From NCBI GenBank assembly GCA_963170055.1, contig CAUJGJ010000192.1:10001-74000 (forward strand): a DNA stretch of 64,000 nucleotides, read 5' to 3'. The position numbers and the translations under genes are program-made. Within the stretch, counting starts at the first letter, position 1. Each line of letters starts with the position of its first letter. The notes under the pieces are model-generated. The model did not search any database and was not told the origin of the DNA. It was given only the letters and a program-made list of their open reading frames with translations. Origin of the DNA: Halisarca cf. caerulea. Its lineage: Eukaryota; Porifera; Demospongiae; Chondrillida; Halisarcidae. This document shows positions 34,001-43,764 of this stretch, piece after piece.

Positions 34001-37000
34001 CTTCAGATCTGTTCTTCATTCTCACTATACATCAAGTGACAAATGCATGCACTTACCTTTACATGTAGCTGCTACGGCGTCATTGGTACTCTCTGCGGAA
34101 GAGCCTGGAAGGAAAAATATTAACAATGCAGTCACTGTCTACATTAATTATAATGCAGTATAATAAAACCAATCTTAAAGACCACTTGCACAGAATGACC
34201 ACCGTCTATATAGTGACCACAGTGCATGGGCCGCTCTGAGGGCATTTTATATACAAAATGTATTCACATGTATATACAAATGGTATATACAGCATGGACT
34301 TGTCTGTAATGACTACCATTACTTGCAATTGGTCCCTCAAGTGGTCACTTGCATGCAGGTTTTTCTGTACATATATACTATCAAAACGTGCACCACTAGT
34401 TTAGTAACACTAAGCACAGTGTTGGAATATGGGAAAATCACAGTGATGTTCATGTGATGGCTATATTACATAGTGTTGGCCACTCACCATGGGTTGTGAC
34501 TGTTAGTGTAGTTATTCCAGCTTGGGTGTTTACTGTGGAGTCTTTGGTTTTGGAGGACAGTTGAAGGGTGTACACAGTCCCAGGGGTCAGGTTACAAACT
34601 GTTCCTTGTGTGTCAGATGTGGACCACTCATACTTGAATTCGGAAGTACCTACTTTCCTAAGTAACACATTGTATATGAGTGCACCTGGAGTAACATCAG
34701 GTGGGTGGTCCCACAACACTCGTATGCACCGGTCACTTGCATCAAGCACATGTAGATTGTACAGGTCAACATCTGTTGGAGTAAACAAACATCACTGTAT
34801 ACATTTCATGATGCGAGAATGTTACCTATAAAATGTGCAGCTAATATATGAATGACCATAATATCATATTATATATATATATATATATATATCACAATAC
34901 CTATAATAGTATAATACTTATGGTTAGGCCCCTATAGATAACCGTCACTCACACCAGACTTTTCCAATCGTCACATAAAATTTCATAAATGTCACTGTAA
35001 TTATAATTAACAATGAATCACTGTGCCACTACTTATATAGAATGAATCAATCATTAAGAGCTGCTTGGTTGTCTTAAGTATACAGCTAATTAATTTTAGC
35101 AATATACATAAACAGCCATCACAAATAATAAGTGATACTGTATGTGCTCAAATTTTCTCAGGATGAAACTTTCGCAGATAGCCAATTTTCAATATTTTCA
35201 TGGTAACGTTTATATTTTCGCAGATACCCCTTTAATCCTTCTTCATTTAGCCTTTTACTGACCTTAACTTCGTTTGTGGATGAAGTTATTAAAGAAAAGA
35301 GCAAAGACACTGCAGTGCTCCGCAACTCCTGTTCTTTTGATCACTGCACACAAGAGCTCGACCTAAATTTTCTCGGGCTTAAAATATTCGTGCATGGCTT
35401 CCAATCCTCAAAACCGTGAAAGTTTCATCCCGTGAAAATTTGAGTCCATATACGGTAATTGAAGCATGTGTGCACTTTCTTGAATGAACATATGAAAATA
35501 AGTCTTTTGAGACTAGTGTAATAATTGCAAGATTATTGCGAAGTAATTTTATAGGCATTTTGGTACGAGTATAATGCCAAAATGAAAGTTTTTGCTAAGT
35601 CTCTGACAAAATTGAGGGTCACTGTATAGCTATATATAGGCTAAGGGGGTTTTAATTGAACCCCATGGAATCCCCGGCTATATGCTTGATGCTAAATCTC
35701 TGACAAAATTTAAATTATTCTTGACAATGTAAGGAAGATTATTAATAAATAAGCTAAGCTAGAAAGGGAAGTTCATTCAAACGTACCCCTTTGAACCCTT
35801 TGGCTGCAGGCCTGATGGTATATGCACATGCATAGGCAGCAGAACCGTGGGGTCACAGCGGGCACATGCCTCAACAAGTTTTGTTTTAGGGGGCAGTGCC
35901 CCATTCTTCCTATGGCCTTCCAAAATTCCTTCACATACTGTAATTTCAAAATAATAAGTGTCAGTTATCAGTGCTAATTTTTGCAGAAGTTTATTTTCAC
36001 AAATTTCACGAGTGAGCCTGCATTCACGAAAATTCAATCATGATTATTTGGTTAGATACATAGAATGTTTGTCTAAGATACTCTAGTAGGGGTTGGTCCA
36101 TTCACGAAACTAAAATTGCGAATTACCGCCAAGTTATTCGTTTGCAAAATATACACCCTGCGAAAATTAGCGCCTATATGGTACATATGCATGTATGCAC
36201 ATGTTTTTAGCTGCAATAGTTGTGCCCCCCCCCCCCCCCCCCCCAACTCAATTATATTGATTACATCACAATAATACAGCTTACATGCCATGCATCCATA
36301 CTCACCAAAGATCTCCGTAGGATAGGCAGCGGGGTAGCCATAAGAAGCTCCGTATGCGAATCCATACACAAGGATACCAAAGTGGGCAAAGGGGTTTGCA
36401 TGGTCGAGTGTGTGAGAGCCTGCTCTAACAGTTACCTGTACACCATAATAGGCTACTTTGGACCCATCTAAAATAGGAACAATGTTAGATGCCATTTGTG
36501 ACAACTTGATATTGTTGAAATAGACCTTATCTGGTTGGAAAAATTCAGCCGGTACAATGATATTAACATAGTGCTCAAAATTTTGCACAGGGCTGTCAAA
36601 ATTGGCAAATGTTAAATTACCCGATAGATGGTCTATTGGTGGAAGGATTGCCATGAAGGGATCACCTGTATAGTTACCATCAGCATCTCTTCCAACGCTG
36701 TACTGAATGACAAGAAGTCTATCAGTTGATTTCACAAGGCAGTACTCATCAGATGTGATGTTCACTTCATGATATTGAGCGTCATTGAGTGTGAAGGTCC
36801 TTGAGGTAGTAAGGGAACCATTGGCATTCATGCATGATAAAATAATGTCTGTGCAGTTGTTTGCTGCTATGAAACGAAACACGTCAAAAGCTCTCCTACC
36901 CTTGAGGGGCACTGTGACAAATCTAGTACCCCATGTAGACACAGGAGGGATCTGCTCCACCAGGTGATCACAGTATGGTAGGTACTGGGGTACGAATGAG

Positions 37001-38174
37001 CATCTGAGTCCACTGAACACCGATACTGGTTTATCAGTGGCTATTACTGTACCAGTCAAGTCACCTAGACCACGGAGATAGACAATTTCTGATGAATTTA
37101 ATGATAGAAATACAATACTGTTGTTATAATAAACTGTATTCCGTGCTGTATCCTGATAGCTAGTGCCCCTGGGGGGGAACTTGATAGTCACTTCTGTGGT
37201 TCCTTCCTTGGAATGAGGAATTATGGCAAGGAAGCCGATTTGGAAATCACCAGGAATGTATGACCCTACATTATATTTGAGTCTGGAAATTGTGTTCAGT
37301 GTTCTGTCTGTGGGAAGCACGACAAATGCATCTGCAGTTTTGAACTGCTCATTCACTCCATACACAATGATTTTTTTCCCCTTCTCTGCTTCTATAATTA
37401 CTGTCCTATTGCCGACCGGCGTAGTAGACATGTTTGTTAGAGAAATAGGAACTTGGATATCTGTCACTTCACCAGGGATAGCTTTGTTGGAGATGCTGAA
37501 TCCAATTCCAGGAACACTCACTGTAAAACTCACAGATGAACTATCTGCAGTGGTGACAAACACTGAGTAGTGTAGCAGGGGGTCATATGAAGGGTGGTTT
37601 TCAAAGAATGTTAGAAAAAATCTGTTTCCAGCAGAAGGGTTCTGTTCAGAATCAATAGCTACATAATGGTGATAATACACAGCATATTTTACATTGTCAA
37701 CCATATATATTTGTATTAATATAAACAATAATTCTCAAAACATTATCAAAGAACATTGGAACATTGGGTTGCTTGTTGCATAGGCTGTATTGGCTAATGG
37801 AAAGGCTAGGCATATATGGGGCTATAGACGGGCATAGAGCTAGACAGCCTGAGTTTGGTCGGACTGGGTACAATGTGCAAATTAGTTAGAGCCTTCTATA
37901 CGGGCATTAGTACGGAATTAGTCAGAGTTTAACCTATGGTTTAACCATGCAGCCATTCCTAGACTAGGATTATAGAAAAAAAAAGCGGCAAGACACATGC
38001 ATTGACTGCGATGACAGGATTATAATTCCATTCCACTTTTAATTCAAAACGTGCTGCCACAAGGAGGTGCTGAGATGGAATTGAGGGTCTATGCTGAGAT
38101 TAACAAGTCACTCACTGCTATTCGTTCCTGGTGTATTCTTGACGACGTTTTGAGGGATCACAGGACAGATATCC
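31026..38174 (-). CDS. IgGFc-binding/FN3 single-pass receptor (locus B)
   Basis: Minus-strand exons are 38174-38116 (tentative), 37658-36306, 34772-34488, 34104-34057 and 31273-31026; the last four join in phase 1. The 451-codon exon encodes an IgGFc-binding domain, the N-terminal domain of FCGBP-type proteins. Marks are DLTGTVIATDKPVSVFSG, CDHLVEQIPPVSTWG and a final HFGILVYGF..ASYGYPAA. Next come an FN3 domain (LYNLHVLDASDRCIRVLWD...), a short SSAESTNDAV linker and a membrane segment (VPVSVLVPLVTIITTVVVFLL). The cytoplasmic tail of about 54 residues holds RNLYEKG, EEAYAEIEI, ENPAYCSV (an NPxY-type motif) and a final Tyr. A surface receptor coupling to tyrosine signalling or endocytosis is inferred. 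The first exon is weak: it reads DICPVIPQNVVKNTPG and needs an unseen upstream phase-2 exon with a signal peptide. Intron 31274-34056 contains the Penelope-like pair. Confidence 0.8.
31860..32470 (-). mobile_element. Penelope-like element fragment, minus copy
   Basis: Minus-strand frames include YIGETETIEDKD, a NANAVLQPVHQLGAHC stretch and HQLGEAGVTTW, the GIY-YIG nuclease region found C-terminal to the RT of Penelope-like retroelements, with stops and shifts. It is a mirror copy of 32640-33215 and shares the 3'-terminal CTGAAGAAGC...GGGTGAAA motif. It lies inside the long locus B intron. Confidence 0.7.
31882..31906 (-). other. Hammerhead-ribozyme-like core, minus copy
   Basis: The reverse complement reads CTGAAGAAGC then TTGTGATGGGTGAAA. 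CTGANGA and GAAA are the two conserved strands of the hammerhead core, which occurs in Penelope-like elements. There is one extra A before stem II and the stem is weak, so this copy is likely inactive. Confidence 0.35.
32460..33215 (+). mobile_element. Penelope-like element fragment, plus copy
   Basis: Successive frames give EEVRHIKKVFMKNGYPRRLI and LPYVKGTSEKLGKI (region after the RT core), KDKGVVCRIPC (GIY-like strand), KIGETGIETIEDED (YIG-like strand), NANAVLQPSHQLGG and YNLDAGYPLSPMWD at the C-terminus. This order is that of the GIY-YIG endonuclease tail of Penelope-like elements. Several frameshifts and stops make it inactive. The 5' end is truncated and abuts the inverted minus copy, a layout often seen for this class. 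Confidence 0.75.
33170..33195 (+). other. Hammerhead-ribozyme-like core, plus copy
   Basis: CTGAAGA, one extra A, then GCCCA-TGA-TGGGT (a five-pair stem including one G-T pair), then GAAAC. This matches the hammerhead strands CTGANGA / stem II / GAAA except for the inserted A. It is located at the 3' end of the element, where Penelope-like elements carry such motifs. Stems I and III were not resolved. Confidence 0.45.
33471..33670. repeat. CAGTGAAACCTC-type TIR repeat, copy 2
   Basis: The left end AGTGAAACGTCTCTAAAC and the reverse complement of the right end AGTGAAACCTCTCTAAAC differ at one base in 18. The repeat is 200 bp and lies in an intron of locus B. Confidence 0.75.
34160..34370. repeat. 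CAGTGAAACCTC-type TIR repeat, copy 3
   Basis: Left AAAACCAATCTTAAAGACCACTTG and the reverse complement of the right end (AAAACCTGCATG..AGTGACCACTTGA) pair imperfectly. The repeat is about 210 bp and lies in the intron between the FN3 and linker exons of locus B. Confidence 0.55.
34773..36305. other. Intron of locus B
   Basis: It contains a (TA)n at 34868-34891, several GCGAAAATTT/TTTCGCGAAA-like words (35151-35460 and 36000-36180) that recur at 47400-47590 and 48890-49080, and a poly-C run at 36225-36244. No exon was recognised. Confidence 0.5.
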
Positions 38175-38778
38175 CTGGAAAACACCAGGTGCGAAAGTAG
38201 AAGCAAACTTACAATATTCAAAATCATGCTACACTGCAAAATTGTAGGACTAAGGAGACGCCTAAAGTCGTATTCTACTAGGATTTAACCGCTAGAATGG
38301 CGTAGTCTCGCGAAGCCAGACCCAAAGCCAAGTTGAGGGTCTGGCTACGCGTGACTAAGGATGGCGACGTACGGCTAGAGACAGGAACGCCACCGACCAT
38401 GAATATCATTAAACACAAATGAATCTCATTAAAACCAAACATTGCTAATGGTATACATATCACCTTATGAACAGATATGAATCTCATTAATTTTATGCAT
38501 ACCATAATGAACACACAATCCACCAATTGCAAAAGTGTACATGACATAAAAAGAACTTCTCATAAAACTAATGTAGTCTACCAGGTGTGCAAATGTGAAG
38601 ATGAGGCCACAGCTGCAGATAATAATAAAAGTACCTCAAGCAAAGCATTGCAAGAGGTGAGAGTCAGCAGGGGATCTAGACATCTGTCTCCAAGTAGCAT
38701 TGCACTGAGGGTATAATATAGTGTAGGCTTCCAGCAGGGTACTCCAGTTGATAATTCAGTAGCTACAGTATAAGGAAG
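37659..38778. other. Region between locus B and the MULE gene
   Basis: Apart from the tentative locus B exon (38116-38174) and the foldback (38303-38357), no gene is seen. The two genes diverge from here, so promoters for both may lie within about 600 bp; no TATA box or other motif is convincing. Confidence 0.4.
38303..38357. repeat. Minimal foldback MITE, 55 bp
   Basis: TAGTCTCGCGAAGCCAGACCC and GGGTCTGGCTACGCGTGACTA pair at 19 of 21 positions around a 13-base loop. The right-arm word recurs at 62259-62280 and a TAGTCTCGC.TAGCCA variant occurs at about 155-170. Confidence 0.8.
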
Positions 38779-41218
38779 ATGGAGGACGTTTCATACCCAT
38801 GTTCTGCTTGCCACAAAACGTTTAACTCGCGTTGGGGCATCAGGAGGCACATGAGGGACATGCATGGCAAAACAGAGGGGAGCATATCCTGCCTGGAAGA
38901 GAACTGTGACTTCAAGTGCCACTACGTCAAGCAGCTGCGTGTCCATTTGTCTACAGCTCACTCCCTAAATATGAAAGTAGAGGGAAAATGTTTTAAATGT
39001 GAAGAAGGTCAGTTAGCCACACTACCCAGCAGACAAGTACATACACTCGGAACAACGTATAATATTAGGTACAGCACATAATACTACACTTTATTGCAGA
39101 TTTTGAGAAATGGAAGCATGCCTATGAAGACAAGCAAGGGGCTATGTTTGTGAAGGCCACTGGCAGCAAAACCAGCGAGGGTTGTGCCATCACATACTAT
39201 CAGTGCAACAGGTCTGGCACTTTCCGTCCCAAGGGGACTGGTAAGAGAAAACTCAAAAGCCAGGGGTCCTCTAAAATTAACCGTCACTACACAGCTGCCA
39301 TCACACTGACTGTGGATCACTCCACACAGTCAGTTACAGCTGAAGTGTGCCACACACATTACGGACATGACACTAGGCTAGGTCACATTAGGTTAAGTGA
39401 GGAAGATAGGCTCACAGTGATAGGCAAACTAGTACAAGGGGTAACATTTGACAAGATTTTGGATGACATACGTAGTTCAGTAAATGAAGATTTTAAACGC
39501 ATACATTTGATTCAACGCAAGGACCTCAACAATATTGAGCGAGCATTGAAGTTGGAGGGAGGTCAGAGACACCATGGTGATGCCACCAGTGTAGCAGCAT
39601 GGGTGGAGGAGATGAAGGGGAAGGGTGAGGACAATGTCGTTCTCACCTATAAGCCTCAAGGTGTCAATGATGATGGCAAAGGACTAAAGAAAGATGATTT
39701 TCTCATTGTCCTCCAAACCCCCATCCAAGCTGAAATGCTTAAGCGCTTTGGAGAGCACAAGGTTGTTTGTGTTGATGCCACCCATGGCACCAATGCATAT
39801 GACTTTAAGCTTATAACCTTACTAGTGGTAGATGAGTATGGGGAGGGGTTTCCATGCGCTTGGTGTATCACCAATAGAGAGGACAGGGCAATACTGATTG
39901 AGTTCTTTGCCTCTGTTCGCACTAAGTGTGGGATGGTGCGCCCTTGCTGGTTCATGTCTGACATGGCTGAGCAGTACTATCTTGCATGGGTCAGTGCCTT
40001 TGACAGCACTCCCAAGAAACTACTTTGCACATGGCATGTTGACAGGGCGTGGCGTGGTGCTCTACAACAGCATGTGCATGGGGTTGAAAGTCAAGCTGGC
40101 ATCTACAACCAGCTGACAGTCCTTATGGAGGAGCTGGATATAACCAGATTCAACACTCTGATAACAAAGGTGCTCAGTCTAATTATAACAGTACAACACT
40201 GCACATTAATGTCACTGTACGTATATCTATTCAAGGTGAGGGTTCAACTAGACTCAGATCCAGCTACTGTTGCGTTTGGTCAGTACTTCAAGAAGTACTA
40301 TGTCTGTTGTCCTGAGCAGTGGGCCAGCTGCTTTCGTCGAGTAAGGAAGCTATGTATACTCTTGTACACTCCTTTGATAAATATTAATTTCATGCAATAA
40401 TTACGAAAATGTGCATATATACTAATTCCCCCACTACAATATAGGGAGCTGGGATAAACACCAACATGTTTGTGGAGGCGTTCCACAATACCCTGAAGCA
40501 GGTGTACATGCAGGGCAGAGTAAACAGACGTGTGGACAAATGTCTGCATGTACTCCTGCGGCTGGCTCGGGACAAGGCCTTTGAAAGGCTTATCAAATTG
40601 GAGAAGGGCAAGACCACCAGCAGGCTTAGTGTTATCGAAGCCCGACACAGGGCAAGTCTAGATCTATCCACCAAGTACGTACGTCTGCATACATGATCAC
40701 ATAAGCAGCAGTACGAAGAATCATGCTGAAATTACTGTAGTTGTCTTTCACACTGTACACACAGTATCGTGACTGCTAAAGGGAGCTGCATTTGGGCTGT
40801 GGATTCAGGTGATACCATGTACACAGTCCAGCAAGAGCAGGAGCGGTGCACTCAGGACTGTGCTCTGGAGTGCACACAGTGCAATATTTGCCTCCACATG
40901 TACTCCTGCACCTGCTACGATCACCTGATCCACAGTACCATATGTAAGCACATACATCTCGTGGTACGTACTGTGAGAGGGGAAGATGTACCCAGTGGAC
41001 CACCCACCCATATCCAGCAGGACACAACCATCATCCTGGAAGGACTGCGCCAGCCCACACCATCTTCTTGTACCTCTGGACGTCAACGTCTTTTCTCCAA
41101 GCTGGATGAACTACGAGGGTGCATCCTTGAGTGCTCCACATTGGTTGGCCTCACAGCAGCTGAGAAGCACATCTCAGCTGCGCGTAGACCGGTGACTTCA
41201 AACATAGTCACCGTCTGA
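38779..41218 (+). CDS. Mutator-like (MULE) transposase gene, five exons
   Basis: Exons 38779-39007, 39100-40169, 40236-40340, 40445-40674 and 40765-41218 (introns 66-104 bp, all GT-AG) join without a stop into a 695-residue protein. In order: two C2H2 fingers (C8/C11/H24/H29 and C38/C43/H56/H61); an FLYWCH/WRKY-GCM-like segment (about 80-170, YYQCNRSG...EVCHTHYGHD, with one expected Cys apparently replaced); the MULE DDE domain with D302 (CVDATHGTN), D364 (FMSDMAEQ), C386 and H389 (CTWH) and E479 (FVEAFHNTLK); and a SWIM finger C593-x-C595-x9-C605-x-H607. Such proteins cut and paste Mutator-like DNA transposons. All catalytic residues are present. I saw no terminal inverted repeats near the gene, so it may be a domesticated transposase or an element whose ends I missed. 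The start is the first ATG, context GAAGATGGAG, directly before the first finger. Confidence 0.88.
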
Positions 41219-41795
41219 GATTTAGATACGCGAGATTATGTTGAAACCCAGTGGCGGATCTAGTCTAGGGGGGGATTCCAGGGGGTCCCATGGAACACCC
41301 CCACCCTCAGAGGAAACTTTGAAGTCTCTGACAGCTAGACGTACACTCACAAGTAAGATCTAGTCATAGAAAATTTGGGTTATAAGCTGCATGATTTATA
41401 ATAATTATTATAATCATTTATTCAATCATGTCAATTCAATTAAATTGCTCATAATTAACAGCCCCTTCTGATCCCAAGGTGTCCAGTATAATAGAGTCAG
41501 ATGTGATATAATTACACTGTATGACATTGCATGCACTATAATAACCCTAACACACTTCATGCACATTGGGGCTTTCAAGCCCATGTAATTATTTTATTTA
41601 TCAAAACACACCATGTGGGCAACATCTGTGCAATACAATTTATGTGGCAGCTTCAATCAAGAATGGAAAAAATGCTGTATATAATTATAATCCATAAGAA
41701 ATTCACACACTGCACGATATTGTACCGTATGTATAATCACTTTTGAACTTATGCAGATATAGCTCCCATGCATAACGGGTATGCATGCTTTTAAC
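41219..41795. other. Non-coding DNA after the MULE gene
   Basis: No gene. GTGGCGGATCTAG and a G run near 41252-41285 resemble the end of the GGGGCGGATCCAGG-type repeat seen at 45280-45700. Confidence 0.45.
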
Positions 41796-42566
41796 CATAG
41801 ATACTCTAACCAATGGATTGGCAACTTCTCTATTCTGTATAAATTAAGTACTATTTATACGCTATATGTTGTATACAAAGTGTTGATGATGTCATCATAT
41901 CCTGTTACCAGGCTTGTTACGGTCGAGAACCGTTTTGGTACTTCAGGAGGCACTAAGGAATACAGTTTTTAGGGACACATGAAATCGTTAAAGTCACTGA
42001 CAATCGACATTCTTAATCCTTAGATATTCAGGAATCTGGTATAAGACGAATAATAAGCGCAGACAATATTAGTAAGGAGTTATTGTTAGAAAGATCACAA
42101 AACCGATATAAAAATACACATTGTAACGACGTACACAAATACGGTCGCTTGCCTCGCTAAAAAAGCCGTACAAATATGAAAGAGGAACCTTCGAAGCACC
42201 TACTGAACTATCTTTCCTAGGGTTCTGCTTTTCAGTAAGCCTCCATTACCACTAAATGTTACTTTAGACTGTTGTCTACTGTGCGACACCTAGCTCTTCC
42301 TTCGTACGTCGGAACACCATGTGTTTGGTATCGTTGGAATCCGCCATTTTGCCCACACCGACTGACAGCATAGACAAACGAGGTTTCTGTTTCCATGTCG
42401 AGTTTCTGACATCTGAAATAGCAATAGCAACTGGACTTTGTACGGTTGAATAATATTCATGCGCCAAAATAATTGTATTCATGACGTGAAACCCTATCTA
42501 GACCGTAACAACCCTAGTATCATGCGTAGGCGTGGAGTTGCCAATCCATTGGTTAGAGTATCTATG
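41796..42566. mobile_element. 771-bp TIR element with 7-bp flanking duplication
   Basis: The 31-base left end (41796-41826, CATAGATACTCTAACCAATG...) is the exact reverse complement of 42536-42566. TTTTAAC lies directly outside both ends (41789-41795 and 42567-42573), as expected of a target-site duplication. Subterminal TTGTTACGGTC (left) and GACCGTAACAA (right) form a second inverted pair. It encodes no transposase; a minus-strand frame at 42276-42482 contains KMADSNDTKHMVFRR, preceded by a GC-richer stretch, and might be captured host sequence. It is a non-autonomous DNA transposon of unassigned superfamily. Confidence 0.88.
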
Positions 42567-42573
42567 TTTTAAC

Positions 42574-43764
42574 CTAAGTGCAGTATAATTATAACATAAC
42601 ATAATGGAACCTCCAAATAAAGGACACTTTAAATTTGGGGATGACATATTCTCAGCTAATTTGTTCTTTATATATACTATATTAGAGCTTGAGGTTTTCC
42701 TGAGGGTCTTTAGAAATTCAAAATAAGTATTATTCTAGGAATTTACAAGTATAATACTGGGACATGCAGTGTACATAAGTCATGTCCTTTGTGAGAGAGC
42801 AGCTTAATTATTATTATTAAGTTGCATGTGTCCCTGTTTGGGATCAAGGGTCCACTATACATATTACCCTGCATGCATTAATCAAAGTAATATGCAAGTT
42901 CAGAAGAATTAATTTTCATACCGTAACAGGTTTCTACTAAAAGTAGTCTGGTCAAAAACGCAGCCGGGCAACAGGACCTCGATCCGCCAGTCGCCTGGTC
43001 ACACAGATATATACTTTATATATGCATATGGTTTACCATAATAACATGCATGCATGTGCATCAGGTAGATATAATTATTATATTATGAATTATCATGCAA
43101 GATGTATAATGATATATAGTAAAATACATAATATATTATTATTATTATCATGAGTATACATTTGGTGTATATAGTTGATCATGACCAATTCCATGCATTC
43201 TTTTATAAAAATTATCATAATATTAATAATATCAAGATGTCAATCTGCAGCTGGTTGTACGTGTCAATGTATTGTGAAATATGAATTATAGCCAATTGTA
43301 AAAACTGCAGCTATTACAATTATAATGATAATAATTATTATTACAACAGATACACTATAGCTATATTTAATTGACACATGCAACTTCTGCATGCATGCAG
43401 GGTTTAATTTATTATATAATTAATACTTTCCATGAGGAATGTTGTAGACTATGTAATAATATTATTATATTGTATTGTAGATTGAATAATTGAGGTCAAA
43501 TATTAATATCGTCATTCTTATATACAGAGCCTTCAAAACGATATCCAAAATTTCACTGACAGAAACTTGAAAGTGGGTGTGACCCCAGGACAATGTAAAA
43601 TATTATCAAAGTTGTAAATTCTTAATCACACACATACATATCACTGGATATATATGCATGGTCTCTAAAAACACAACATGCAAATGACAAAGATAATTGC
43701 AATATTTGTACACATTAAAATATTGTCAAAAACTACCATAAGCATACTATAGTCATGACATGTT
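42574..43764. other. Non-coding region between the TIR element and locus C
   Basis: AT-rich sequence without recognisable genes. GGAACCTCCAAATAAAGGACAC near 42606 resembles an end of the CAGTGAAACCTC family. Confidence 0.45.

Noticed and set aside
42276..42482. Minus-strand frame with MADSNDTKHMVF as a host gene
   Set aside because: It lies wholly inside the 771-bp TIR element; at most captured sequence.
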